A DNA stretch of 64,000 nt from contig NZ_CP113910.1 in NCBI RefSeq assembly GCF_024701375.2, positions 7,006,001 to 7,070,000 of the forward strand. The letters are read 5' to 3'. The notes below the pieces were generated by a model, which saw only the letters and a program-made list of their open reading frames with translations, ran no database searches and was not told the origin of the DNA. The position numbers and the translations under genes were made by a program. Shown here piece after piece: positions 9,684-18,198 of the stretch (the first letter of the stretch is position 1; each line of letters starts with the position of its first letter). This DNA is from Streptomyces sp. KMM 9044 (lineage in GTDB: Bacteria; Actinomycetota; Actinomycetes; Streptomycetales; Streptomycetaceae).

Positions 9684-10565
9684 CTACCGCTCCCGCTCGC
9701 GCGGGACCACCAGGACCGGGCAGCGCGCATGGTGGAGGACGCCCTGGCTGACGGAGCCCAGCAGCATGCCACTGAACCCGCCACGCCCGCGTGTACCCAC
9801 GACCAGGCCGACCGCGTGTGCGGAAGCCTCGGTCAGCCTGTCCACCGGGTGCCCCTTCACGACCTCGTGGTGCAACTCCACCTCGGGGTGGGCGGCGGTG
9901 TGCCCGGCCACCGTTTCGGCCAGCAGCCGACGGCACTCCTGAAGCGCCGCGTGCTCGTCCAGGACCCCGAGCAACGGGGGATGCCACACGTACAGCGCGC
10001 GCAGAGCCGCACCGTGCAGAGAAGCCTCCTCGAAGGCGAGGTCGACGGCGGCGGCCGCGTGGGGGCCGCCGTCCACGCCGACGACCAGGTACGGCGGTTG
10101 CTGGGCGGTGTGCTCCGGCTCGCGCAGGACGACCACCGGACATGCCGCGTGGGCGGTCAGCGGCAGTGCGACCGCGGCCGAGCCGAACAGCTGCCGTGTG
10201 GCACCGAGATGCCGGGATCCGACGACGACCTGCGAGGCATGGTGTGTGTGCTCGGCCAGAACCCAGGCGGGGTGCCCCTCGGCCAGCTCCGTGGAGCATT
10301 CCAGACCGGGACGGCGCGACCCGACGAAGGCGACCGCGCGCTCGAGCACGTCGCTGCCCGCGGCGTGCAGTTCCTCCCTCCACTTCTCCCAGGAAGGGAG
10401 GTTGCCCTCCTGCCGGTATCCGGGAACCGGCTCGCCCTGCGCGTAGACAAGCACCAGAGGAAGGTGGCGACGGTCCGCCTCGTCGGCGGCCCAGGCGAGC
10501 GCCAGGCGCTTGTCCGGATCGGGATCGACACCGACCACGATCGGTTTGCGTCCGTCAGTACGCAT
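9684..10565 (-). CDS. Tandem-domain universal stress protein
   Basis: 293 aa from ATG 10565, preceded by GGAGG with good spacing. Domain 1 (about 1-145) begins IVVGVDPDPDKRLALAWAAD and has GSRHLGATRQLFGSAA; domain 2 (about 152-293) begins LVVGVDGGPHAAAAVDLAF and has the intact ATP loop GTRGRGGFSGMLLGSVS ending CPVLVVPRE. The intact second loop suggests ATP binding. It is divergent from the OsmC gene, with 450 bp between. Confidence 0.95.
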   Translation of the reverse strand: MRTDGRKPIVVGVDPDPDKRLALAWAADEADRRHLPLVLVYAQGEPVPGYRQEGNLPSWEKWREELHAAGSDVLERAVAFVGSRRPGLECSTELAEGHPAWVLAEHTHHASQVVVGSRHLGATRQLFGSAAVALPLTAHAACPVVVLREPEHTAQQPPYLVVGVDGGPHAAAAVDLAFEEASLHGAALRALYVWHPPLLGVLDEHAALQECRRLLAETVAGHTAAHPEVELHHEVVKGHPVDRLTEASAHAVGLVVGTRGRGGFSGMLLGSVSQGVLHHARCPVLVVPRERER

Positions 10566-10878
10566 CGTCAGTACCTCCAGGAAAGGAGTCGTCCGGTTGT
10601 TTCGGCCGCCCGTGGGCCGAGCCGGGTCTGGTCCCCGCACCATTGCGACGGGGTGGGCTTCCTGCGTACCGCCAAGCCGCTCACGCCCCTCCTTCCTCGG
10701 ACGGTCGGGTGCACCGGACTCCGGCCCGATCAGGCTGCGCCGTGAACGGGGATCGGGACGGGGGCCGGACGGTGCACGGTCACGTGCCGGTAGGTCCGGT
10801 CGGCGACCTCCCGCCACTGCGCGCAACCGTGATCGTTTCCCGCTGCGACGGGTCTCAAGGGGACCTTCGGACCCTGAT

Positions 10879-10898
10879 GTGGGCTATTGGCCCCAGAA
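10879..10898. promoter_or_regulatory. Possible DevR/OsdR-like palindrome
   Basis: Within 10879-10898 the pattern GGGC, an AT-rich centre (TATTG), then GCCC loosely resembles the GGGxC...GxCCC dyad of DevR/DosR-type response regulators. It lies in the divergent region between a USP gene and OsmC. Several consensus positions do not match, so this is tentative. Confidence 0.25.
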
Positions 10899-10904
10899 TC
10901 CCGG

Positions 10905-10958
10905 GCGGTGCGGCGGTGCGGCGGTGCGGCGGTGCGGCGGTGCGGCGGTGCGGCGGTG
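10905..10958. repeat. 8-bp x6.75 tandem repeat
   Basis: Perfect array of the octamer GCGGTGCG, 54 bp, in the non-coding region 60 bp before the OsmC start. No spacers, so not CRISPR. It may tune the promoter-to-gene distance and is likely hypervariable. Confidence 0.92.
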
Positions 10959-11017
10959 AACTGGGAAGTGCCCGGTTTTCACGGTGGAACGAGCCGGGAT
11001 GAAAATGGAAACGCGCT

Positions 11018-11659
11018 GTGGACGCACGGGCGACGTCACCGGTTTCGCACCACGAGGACTGCCAACCTCCATGGCGCGTCGTGGTGGACACCTCTCGCGC
11101 ACCCCGCGACGAGGGCGAGCCCCGGGTTTCGCTGACGGCCGAGGAAGCCCGGGGCCCGGCCGGGATGCTGCTGTTCCAGGCGGCTGCTGCGGAGCCTGGA
11201 CCCGGGGGCCGGTCCGGAGCGGCCGCGGTGGTGCCGATCGTGGGCGACGCTTTCGAGCTCCGGATTCGCGGACACGTCCTGACCGTCGACCAACCGCTGT
11301 CCGGCGGAGGAAAGGACACCACGCCCACACCCGTGGAGCTCTTCGTGGCGGCGCTCGCCTCCTGCGCGGCGCACTGCGCGGGCCGCTATCTCGACCGCCA
11401 CGGTGTGAGCCGGGACGGCCTGTCCGTACGTGCGGAGTTCGGTATGGCCGACGACGGGCCGCCCCGGGTCGGCTCCCTCGCCCTGACCGTCCTGGCCCCC
11501 GCCCTGCCGCCGCAGCGGCTGGCCGCTCTGCGTGCGGTGGTGTCCCACTGCACGGTCACGAACACACTGGCGCGAGCGCCGGGGGTGGTGCCGGAAGTCC
11601 GGTGTGGTGCCGACCGGGTGGAGGTGGCCACCGGGGATACGGAGGCAGGCTCGGCATGA
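11018..11659 (+). CDS. OsmC-family peroxide-resistance protein
   Basis: 213 aa if started at GTG 11018; the OsmC fold begins only near residue 70 (FELRIRGHVLTVDQPLSGGG), so a later start is possible. The two redox cysteines of the family are in LASCAAHCAGRYL and VSHCTVTNTLARAP. OsmC/Ohr proteins reduce organic hydroperoxides through this Cys pair in the cytosol. It sits between two USP genes and reads toward the USP at 11667. The N-terminal 65 residues show no domain. Confidence 0.85.
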   Translation: MDARATSPVSHHEDCQPPWRVVVDTSRAPRDEGEPRVSLTAEEARGPAGMLLFQAAAAEPGPGGRSGAAAVVPIVGDAFELRIRGHVLTVDQPLSGGGKDTTPTPVELFVAALASCAAHCAGRYLDRHGVSRDGLSVRAEFGMADDGPPRVGSLALTVLAPALPPQRLAALRAVVSHCTVTNTLARAPGVVPEVRCGADRVEVATGDTEAGSA

Positions 11660-11666
11660 GCGCCGA

Positions 11667-12119
11667 TCACCGGCCGGACTCCTGTTCCGGGCCGACCACG
11701 GTGACGGGGCAGGCCGCGTGCTGGGAGCAGCGCTGGCTGACCGAGCCCAGCATCGCCCGGGCGAAGCCGCCTCGGCCGCGGCGCCCCACAACGAGGATTT
11801 CGGCTCCTTGCGAGGCCTGGATCAGCACCTCCGACGGGTTGCCCTCGACGAGGTGTTCCCTCAGCCCCGGCGGATGCTCGCTCTGAAAGACGGTACGCAA
11901 CTCCTCCGCGAAGCGCTCCCGGGCCTGCCGCATGTCGAATTCGGGATCGTTCACCGGCCCGCTCCAGCCCATGGCGGACGGCGTGTCCCAGGCATAGACC
12001 GCCTCCACGACACCGCCGACGGTACGGGCGTAACGGTCCGCCCACCGCAGGGCCGCGTAGGACGAAGACGATCCGTCCACGCCCACGACCACCCGAGGTG
12101 CCGGATCTGAGGACTGCAT
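11667..12119 (-). CDS. Single-domain universal stress protein
   Basis: 150 aa from ATG 12119 (GAGG five bases before it; an upstream GTG at 12125 is poorly spaced). VVVGVDGSSSSYAALRWAD at the N-terminus, ATP-loop GRRGRGGFARAMLGSVS and terminal CPVTVVGPE are all present, giving one complete ATP-binding USP domain. Small soluble stress protein, convergent with OsmC (7 bp apart). Confidence 0.95.
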   Translation of the reverse strand: MQSSDPAPRVVVGVDGSSSSYAALRWADRYARTVGGVVEAVYAWDTPSAMGWSGPVNDPEFDMRQARERFAEELRTVFQSEHPPGLREHLVEGNPSEVLIQASQGAEILVVGRRGRGGFARAMLGSVSQRCSQHAACPVTVVGPEQESGR

Positions 12120-12362
12120 GGTCACCTCACTCAGCTGTCACTGTCTGCGCATCTCCACGCTGCCGGGAACGACGCCGACGCGCCAGTCGAGCTGTCGGTC
12201 ACGGTCGGCCGAGACGCTCCTGAGCGGACCGACCGGACAGGCGGGGAGTGGAAGCGGGACCGATCGGCATCCGTATCGAAGCGCGCCCCGGGGACGGTAC
12301 CCACCTGGTGCGGGCGAGCCCGGCCGCCCGCGCCCGTCATTCACTCGAACGGTGTGCCGGCA

Positions 12363-12722
12363 TCATCCGCCCGTCCGGAGGTCCCCGGCGACGGCTGTCG
12401 CCCAGCCGTCGCCGGCACGCCAGTCCCGGAAGTCGCCGAACCGGCCGCCCAGCAGGTGAAGCAGCGGGCGGCCGGTACGGGACAGCTGGTTCCCTTCGAC
12501 GGCACCGGAGAACAGGCTGTGGCTCCGGTACCCCGGACCCGGCGGCAGGCCTCCCCCGATTGCCGACAGCTCCTTGGCTGCCGTACGGTGCCACGGCCCG
12601 CGCAGCGCCGCGGCATCCCGACGCTGAAGATCCACGCGGGACGGGGCGAGCGCACCCGGGTTGTCCCGCACGAATCGTCCGGGTGGAGCCGCGCGGTCGC
12701 GTATCCGGTGAGCATGTCCATA
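12363..12722 (-). pseudogene. Possible decayed ORF, unrecognised
   Basis: A strong ribosome site (GGAAAGG) precedes ATG 12722, which starts MDMLTGYATARLHPDDS. After about 18 codons the coding signal (very high GC at third positions) moves to another frame reading VRDNPGALAPSRVDLQRRD and on to HLLGGRFGDFRDWRAGDGW. The pattern suggests a gene of about 120 codons broken by a single frameshift, or a chance high-GC frame. I do not recognise the protein. The rest of 12120-12362 shows nothing. Confidence 0.35.
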
Positions 12723-12818
12723 TGAGCTCACCTTTCCGTCCTGGTGGGCGCGTTTCCTGGTCCTGCGGGGCCCACGCCACGAGACCGGGCATCGCGGAGG
12801 CCAGGGGCAGGGGCGGAG

Positions 12819-13340
12819 TCATGCCGACTCCGACGGTTCGCGACCGCCCTGGTCGAGCCGGAAGGGGGGATACCCGTCGGTGAGCAGGGCCGCGTAGGCG
12901 GCCACGCGCAGTACCCAGCGGTTCAGCCCGAGCACCAGATCGAACAGACCGCGCGGGCAACGCCCGGTGGCGGCCGGGGAGATGCCGGCGAACAGGGTGA
13001 GCAGCCCGATGAGGCCCCCGCTGAACCCGCCCACGCGGACGCCGCCGAGGAAGAAGCCCAGGGCCAGGTAGTGCGGGACGGTCAGGAGCCACCACTTCAC
13101 CAGGACGAGGCCGCGGGAGAGCTTCCCGGGGTACGCCAGCTCCCAGCGCGCCGGACAGCCGGGGACGTCGGCGAGCGTGAACGGCGGATAGCGGTCGGTG
13201 CCCAGAGCGCCGTAGGCGTAATAGGCCACTCGCCAGCTCCACCGCAGCACACCGGTGTTGAAATCGAAGAGAGGCCTCGGGCAGCGACTGGTGATGAGAA
13301 TCGCGAAGAAGGCCGCCATGCTCACCTCCGCGAAGGCCAC
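12819..13340 (-). pseudogene. DUF4389 membrane protein, 5'-truncated
   Basis: 173 aa from the first in-frame start (13340). Residues FDFNTGVLRWSWRVAYYAYG and KWWLLTVPHYLALGFFLGG are typical DUF4389, a membrane family with repeated aromatic segments. Family homology continues upstream of this start in frame (HYVVLFFLW) to about 13372 and then stops abruptly, with no start codon before it. The usual first 50 or so residues are therefore missing, and the neighbouring plus-strand SRPBCC gene begins at that point. Possibly still translated from GTG 13340, but I regard it as a broken gene. Confidence 0.7.
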
Positions 13341-13447
13341 CCACAGGAAGAACAGGACGACGTAGTGTCGGGGTCTTGATCCTCCGGTCCCGGGTATCTG
13401 CGGTCGTGCAGGCGACCGACCGCATCGGGGAGGAGACGACGAGCACG

Positions 13448-14278
13448 GTGAGGGAAGCGGTGGACGCCGGGATTCCCGTCCGCACCGCCTGCAGCCAGTG
13501 GGCGCAGTTCGAGGAGTTCCCGACCTTCATGGAGGGTGTGGAGGAGGTTCGGCAGCTCGACGACCTGCACAACCGCTGGATCACCAGCATCGGCGGGGTG
13601 CGGCGCGAGTTCGGCACCGGGACCGTCGACCAGATGCGGGACGACCGGATCACCTGGCGGTCCGTCAACGGCGGGACACGGCAGCGGGGACCGGTCAGGT
13701 TCGAGCGGCTGGACGACACCCACACCCGGGTCCAGCTCGCCATGGAGGCCGAGCCCTCCGGAGTGGCCGAGAAGGGCGCGGACGTGCTCGGCGTCATCGA
13801 CCGCCGGGCCGAGGGAGACCCGCACCGCTTCAAGGACTTCACCGGGGGCAGTGGTGGCGAGACGGGTGCCTGGCACGGACGGATCCGGCCGGAGCACCCT
13901 GGTTCCCCCTCTGAGGACTTGAGGGGCGCCCGGCGGAGGAGTTCCTCCGCTGTCATCGGGCGTCGGTCATCGGCCGGCCGGCAGAGCCGGCGCCCGGCGC
14001 GCGCCGTGATGTCACACGACCAGGACCACCAGCATGCCGATCAGCCCGATCGCCACCAGCGCCACCACGGCCATGATCAGAACCAGGGGTACCGCTCCCC
14101 AGCCCTTGCGCAGTTCGGGCGGCTCCGGATGGGAGATGCCGTAGGTGCCCCCTTCGGCGGGTGGCGTCTCACCGGGTGGCACATTGCCGCCCGGCTCGAC
14201 CTCCGGGGTTCGCCTCGGGTCGGGATCAGGAGTCGTCATGACGGACACTCCTTTCGGGGCTCGGGTGAGGACGTATGA
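13448..14278 (+). CDS. SRPBCC (polyketide cyclase/dehydrase-like) protein with lost stop
   Basis: From GTG 13448 (GGGGAGGAG upstream) the first 150 residues are a complete SRPBCC domain: TVREAVDAGIPVRTACSQW, FPTFMEGVEEVRQLDD, FERLDDTHTRVQLAMEAEP and AEKGADVLGVIDRR. This START-like fold binds hydrophobic ligands; in Streptomyces such small stress-associated copies have no assigned ligand. The frame does not stop at the usual family length but runs on to 14278, antisense through the small gene at 14012, adding about 125 meaningless residues. A C-terminal indel or stop loss is likely. The real domain is about 13448-13900. Confidence 0.65.
   Translation: MREAVDAGIPVRTACSQWAQFEEFPTFMEGVEEVRQLDDLHNRWITSIGGVRREFGTGTVDQMRDDRITWRSVNGGTRQRGPVRFERLDDTHTRVQLAMEAEPSGVAEKGADVLGVIDRRAEGDPHRFKDFTGGSGGETGAWHGRIRPEHPGSPSEDLRGARRRSSSAVIGRRSSAGRQSRRPARAVMSHDQDHQHADQPDRHQRHHGHDQNQGYRSPALAQFGRLRMGDAVGAPFGGWRLTGWHIAARLDLRGSPRVGIRSRHDGHSFRGSGEDV
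14012..14239 (-). CDS. Small Pro-rich single-pass membrane protein (DUF6480-like)
   Basis: 75 aa from ATG 14239 with AAAGGAG eight bases upstream. The N-terminal half is Pro/Glu/Gly-rich (PDPDPRRTPEVEPGG); the C-terminus is one transmembrane segment (VPLVLIMAVVALVAIGLIGM). This matches the small DUF6480-type proteins of Streptomyces. Function unknown. Its region is overlapped antisense by the run-on of the SRPBCC frame. Confidence 0.75.
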   Translation of the reverse strand: MTTPDPDPRRTPEVEPGGNVPPGETPPAEGGTYGISHPEPPELRKGWGAVPLVLIMAVVALVAIGLIGMLVVLVV

Positions 14279-14645
14279 CGTGACGTATCACTGATGGGGC
14301 CGAGCGGTGCTGATGCCCTCGGACCCCGGCGTGAGCAGGCCGTCGCCGCACGCGTTCGCCGCGGTGGTGGTGTTCGGACCGCGGCTCTCGGCCACCACAG
14401 GTACCACCAGGTCGCGGTCACCGGCATGCTGAGTCACGGAACCGTCCCTCCACGGTGTGGGCAGTGGATTCACCGCCGTCCGGCCCGAGTACCCGTAAGC
14501 GGCTGTTTCCCACGCTGTCGGCACCCGGAAACGGTGAGTTCGGCGGCCTGGACGTCGCACGGGGTTCCCGCCATCCGTGGAGACACTGCGGACCGGGCGT
14601 ACCGCCTGTCGTTTCGCTCAGCCCGGACGGGGTAGGGCACGCCCA
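14240..14645. other. Intergenic, possible minus-strand gene end
   Basis: About 400 bp before the Ppx gene. A minus-strand frame ending at 14288 (VVPVVAESRGPNTTTAANA, CGDGLLTPGSEG) has strong third-position GC for some 40 codons, but no start with a ribosome site and no homology I recognise. It may be the tail of a lost gene. Confidence 0.3.
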
Positions 14646-15656
14646 ATGAGGGTCAGCGTGGTGGACGCGGGGTCGAACACGGTCCGTCTGGTGGTCGCGG
14701 ACGTGGAGGGCGGCGTTCCGTTGCCGGTGCACACGGCGAAGTGGAAGCTGCGCCTGTCCGAACAGACCGAGGCGGACGGCACCATCGGTGACAGTGCACT
14801 GGAGCAGATGTCCGAGGCGGTGGCCGGGGCGGGGCGTACGGCGCGGCGTTGGAAGGCGGCGGAGCCCCTGGCGTTCGGCACCGCCATCGTGCGTAACGCA
14901 CCCAACCGCGCCGAGGTACTGCGCTTCGTGCGGCAGGAGACCGGCATACCGATGTGCACACTCGCGGGGGAGACCGAAGCCGAACTGACGTTCCTGGCAG
15001 CCCGCCGGTGGCTGGGTTGGCGTGCCGGCCCGCTGGTCCTTCTCGACATCGGGGGAGGCTCACTGGAAGTGGCCTTCGGACGAGGCCGTTTACCCGGGTT
15101 CACCGCTTCCCTCCCGCTCGGCGCAGGTCGCCTGACCCGTGAGTTCTTCCACGTCGAGGGCGTGCCCACCGACGCCGACCTGAAAGCCCTCCGCCGCAGG
15201 ATCCGTCATGCGCTGCGGGACGTGGCGGCCCGGATCCGGTGGGAGCGCCCGACAACCGCCGCACTCACCTCCCGTACCTTCCAGCAGCTGGCACGCCTCT
15301 GTGGCGCCGCCCCGGGACGCCAAGGCCCGTTCAGTCACCGGAGCATGGACCGCAGGGACCTTCGCGAGGCCATCGGCGTTCTCGCTGCGATCCCGGTGGA
15401 CGAACGCGCGCAACTGCCGGGCATCACCGCGCCCCGGGCCGCACAGAGTCTGGCCGGAGCGGTGGTCGGCCACACCGCGCTGAAAGTCATGGGCCTGCGC
15501 GGGGCCACAGTCTGCCCGTGGGCCATCCGCGAGGGTGTCATGCTGCGCTGCATCGAGGACGGCCCCGACTGGTGGACGGAGATCGCCCAGGACTCCGATG
15601 CCTTCGCAGCGCAGAAGGACACCCTTCGCCTTGCCGCCGGTCCACTGGCCGGCTGA
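14646..15656 (+). CDS. Ppx/GppA-family phosphatase
   Basis: 336 aa from ATG 14646. Starts VSVVDAGSNTVRLVVADV, the phosphate-1 motif of the ASKHA fold; the phosphate-2 motif LLDIGGGSLEVAFG lies near residue 137; LPLGAGRLTREFF follows. These are hallmarks of exopolyphosphatase/pppGpp phosphohydrolase proteins, which degrade polyphosphate or alarmone. The protein is of the short actinobacterial type (about 310-340 aa). Its position among stress proteins suggests a starvation role (inference). The ribosome site is weak (GGGGTAGGG). Confidence 0.9.
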   Translation: MRVSVVDAGSNTVRLVVADVEGGVPLPVHTAKWKLRLSEQTEADGTIGDSALEQMSEAVAGAGRTARRWKAAEPLAFGTAIVRNAPNRAEVLRFVRQETGIPMCTLAGETEAELTFLAARRWLGWRAGPLVLLDIGGGSLEVAFGRGRLPGFTASLPLGAGRLTREFFHVEGVPTDADLKALRRRIRHALRDVAARIRWERPTTAALTSRTFQQLARLCGAAPGRQGPFSHRSMDRRDLREAIGVLAAIPVDERAQLPGITAPRAAQSLAGAVVGHTALKVMGLRGATVCPWAIREGVMLRCIEDGPDWWTEIAQDSDAFAAQKDTLRLAAGPLAG

Positions 15657-16394
15657 GCCGGGAAAGGACGCGCGGAATCCTCGGCGCGGCACCGGTCGGT
15701 CCGGCGGCATGTGGTGAACCCGCTTCCGGGCCCGGGCCTCGACGGCGGCGGCAGGTGCCCCACCGCAGGTGACCAGTGCGCGGGCCGTCCCCACGAGCCG
15801 GATCTGCCGCCCGGTCTCGCGCGGGCGCCGAATCGGGCGGCCCCGCCGGCAGTGACGCGTGCCCGGTCTGCAGGGGCGGGGCGGGGGGTACCGAGGACAG
15901 GGCATCGGATGCCGCCGGTGCGCGCGGCCGGGCGATCGGCCTCTGCCACTTCCCCACGCGTACGAAGACCGTACGGGTACCCCAGTTGGGCGCTGCCGCG
16001 CCTGACGTCCGGGCGGAGGCGTCCGGGCGGAGGCGTCCGCTGGAGCGTCTGGGCACGTCCGTCGTCGGACTGTACTGTCCGGGGCCCGCCGTTCCACGTG
16101 CTCGTCCGGCCCGTCGGCGGCCGGAGTTTGCCTGGTCGTGCCCTCACGGTCGCGGCGACGCGCCCGCCGTGTTGTCTGCGCGGCTTCGGCGCCGTCCCCT
16201 TCCGCACGTGTATCCGGCTCGGTGCCCCCGTGCGCGGGCAGGTGACACAGCGTGTCTTTTCCTCTCCCGTTGCCTGTGCGCGGCCTGCTCCGAACCGGTG
16301 AGATGGGACGGGCGGGACGCGGCCGTACGCCGAGATCGTGGTGATCGGTGCTTGTCTGGTCGTCTCAGCATCCAATCGGACAAGGAGCGCCGCC
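15657..16394. other. Long intergenic region before dps
   Basis: 738 bp with no supportable gene: frames are open but lack starts, ribosome sites or recognisable protein. It contains a 14-bp tandem duplication (16007-16034) and the GGAC/GTCC dyad near 16068-16081, and must hold the dps promoter. Confidence 0.5.
16007..16039. repeat. 14-bp perfect tandem duplication
   Basis: Copies at 16007-16020 and 16021-16034 are identical, with the first five bases repeated again. Non-coding. Confidence 0.88.
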
Positions 16395-16973
16395 GTGCCG
16401 TCACAGAATGCGGACATCTCGTACACCGTGCCCGGGATGAGCACCCAGGACAGCCAGCACATCAGCGAGTTGCTGCAGACGCGTCTGCACGCCCTCAACG
16501 ACCTCCATCTGACGCTCAAGCACGTTCACTGGAACGTCGTGGGGCCGCACTTCATCGCCGTGCACGAGATGATCGACCCCCAGGTCGACAAGGTCCGTGC
16601 CATGAGCGACGATCTCGCCGAGCGGATCTCCACCCTCGGCGGACAGCCCAACGGCACCCCGGGCGCACTGGTGGACCGGCGCACCTGGAACGACTACTCG
16701 ATCGGCCGGGCGGAAGCGATCGAGCACCTCGGGGCCCTCGATCTGGTGTACACCGCCGTCATCAAGGACCACCGTGAGGTCATGCAGGCCACCGAGACGT
16801 CCGATCCGGTCACTCAGGACATGCTCATCGGGCAGTTGCGGGGACTGGAACTCTTCCAGTGGTTCGTCCGCGCGCACCTGGAGTCCAGTGGAGGCAAGCT
16901 CAGCACCCGCGGTGCCACCACGGAGACCGGCGCCGCCAGTCAGGCGGCGGACCAGGCACGCAGCCAGCCGTGA
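16395..16973 (+). CDS. dps: Dps-family DNA-protection ferritin
   Basis: 192 aa from GTG 16395 with AAGGAG seven bases upstream. The ferroxidase-type motif LTLKHVHWNVVGPHF and HEMIDPQVDKVRAMSDDLAER identify Dps; LQTRLHALNDLHL is the first helix. Dps dodecamers oxidise Fe(II) with peroxide and compact DNA in stationary phase. The C-terminal tail after LSTRGATTETG is low-complexity. It closes the stress block; Streptomyces carry several Dps paralogues and I cannot say which this is. Confidence 0.95.
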   Translation: MPSQNADISYTVPGMSTQDSQHISELLQTRLHALNDLHLTLKHVHWNVVGPHFIAVHEMIDPQVDKVRAMSDDLAERISTLGGQPNGTPGALVDRRTWNDYSIGRAEAIEHLGALDLVYTAVIKDHREVMQATETSDPVTQDMLIGQLRGLELFQWFVRAHLESSGGKLSTRGATTETGAASQAADQARSQP

Positions 16974-17032
16974 CGTCCCCGGGGTGGCGCCGGTCGGCCC
17001 GGATCACAGGCTCCTGGGGTGCCGGCCGGATG

Positions 17033-17458
17033 TCAGCCGTTCCTGCCGGGCCGCTTCACCGCACGATGCCGCCTCAGCCACCAGACGGCCGCGGCCACGA
17101 CGGAAGCACCCAGCACGAGACGAGCCGTCCGGGCGACGGCGTCCTCGGGGGTGCCGGTGCTGTGTCCGCATGTGGGTACCACGCGAAGCGCACGGTCGGC
17201 CCCCACAGGCGGTGGTGGGGCGGCCTCCCCCGCCAGGGACAACTCCCGCGCGATCCGTTGCCAGACCTGCTCGGGGTGGGTGGCCGGCAGGTCCGGCTCC
17301 TCGACGCTGCGCGCGGCGGCCACGACACGTGCCATCCGGCCCAGTTCCTTCCTGCACCTGATGCATACGGCGATGTGCCGCAGGGCGCTGACGCTGTCGC
17401 TCGAGAAGTCGTTCCCCAGTGCCAGTTCCACCAGGTGCGCGGGCTCGACGTGGTCCAC
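17033..17458 (-). CDS. Zinc-finger anti-sigma-like membrane protein
   Basis: About 141 aa from GTG 17458 (AGGAGG five bases upstream; GTG 17461 also possible). ALRHIAVCIRCRKELGRMA gives the H-x3-C-x2-C pattern of ZAS anti-sigma factors, and LVLGASVVAAAVWWL near the C-terminus is a single membrane segment. I infer an inner-membrane anti-sigma factor for the ECF sigma factor encoded upstream on the same strand. It is the last gene of the set sigma - DUF4397 - sortase - this gene, 83 bp after the sortase. Confidence 0.75.
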   Translation of the reverse strand: MDHVEPAHLVELALGNDFSSDSVSALRHIAVCIRCRKELGRMARVVAAARSVEEPDLPATHPEQVWQRIARELSLAGEAAPPPPVGADRALRVVPTCGHSTGTPEDAVARTARLVLGASVVAAAVWWLRRHRAVKRPGRNG

Positions 17459-17541
17459 CACAACCTCCTGTTCCCTGCGTTCCGCCTTCTGTTTCCCTGC
17501 CTGTGCCGGGCGAAAGTCCGCACACGGATACGTGCACCCGC

Positions 17542-18198
17542 TCATTCCCGGACCGGCTCCGCCGTGACGATTACGTTGGCCAGGTAGCCGCCCCGGTCGG
17601 GGACGAACGGAGGCGCGCAGGTGATGAGCGTGAGAACCGGGGGGCCGGTCCGGCGGAAGGCGGAGGACGGAAGGTCGTCCTTGGGCACCGTCGTACGTGC
17701 GACGATCCGGTAGACAGCCGGTCCGGCGTCGGCACGGCGCACCTCCACCCGGTCTCCGGGCCGTACGCCGGAGAGTGCCGCGAACTCACCGAGGGCGCCC
17801 GAGTCGCTGTCCACGTGTCCGACGAGCACGGCGGAGCCCCGGGAGCTTCCGGGCGCCGGGCCGAAGCGGTACCACCCGGCCACGGCGGGGTCCGAGGGGA
17901 TCACCAGCGCGCCCTGCCCCGTGACACCGACCGGCCGTACCGGGGCGTCGAGCCCCACGTCGCGGACCAGGACGCGCCGGGGCGGCGGAAGCGGGCGCTC
18001 GGAGCGATGAACCGGATCCGGGTCCGTCGCGGTGGGACCGGGGTGCTCGGCCGGCCCGGCGGCCCGGGCCGGCCCCGCAGGACCGAAGTCGGGCGGGGGA
18101 GCCGCCCGATCCGACGGGGAGGCCGCCAGGGTGAGGACCCCCGCCAACGCGAAGGCCGTCACCGTGAGACCGCCGAGTCGTCGCCCCTTCTCACCCAC
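17542..18198 (-). CDS. Class F sortase
   Basis: 218 aa from GTG 18198. An N-terminal membrane/signal segment (LTVTAFALAGVLTLAA) is followed by a Pro-rich linker and the sortase fold: RVLVRDVGLDAPVRPVGV, catalytic His in AVLVGHVDSDSG, catalytic Cys in LTLITCAPPF and the Arg-containing RGGYLANVIVTAEP. Class F sortases are exported transpeptidases of high-GC actinobacteria, mostly without an assigned substrate. The start overlaps the end of the DUF4397 surface-protein gene by 8 bp, suggesting a functional pair. Confidence 0.93.
   Translation of the reverse strand: MGEKGRRLGGLTVTAFALAGVLTLAASPSDRAAPPPDFGPAGPARAAGPAEHPGPTATDPDPVHRSERPLPPPRRVLVRDVGLDAPVRPVGVTGQGALVIPSDPAVAGWYRFGPAPGSSRGSAVLVGHVDSDSGALGEFAALSGVRPGDRVEVRRADAGPAVYRIVARTTVPKDDLPSSAFRRTGPPVLTLITCAPPFVPDRGGYLANVIVTAEPVRE

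Noticed and set aside
10905..10958. Repeat array considered as CRISPR
   Set aside because: Repeats are 8 bp, contiguous and without spacers; no cas genes nearby.
16060..16090. GGAC-TGTACT-GTCC dyad upstream of dps considered as a DosR/OsdR box
   Set aside because: The spacing between half-sites is six rather than four and flanking positions do not match.
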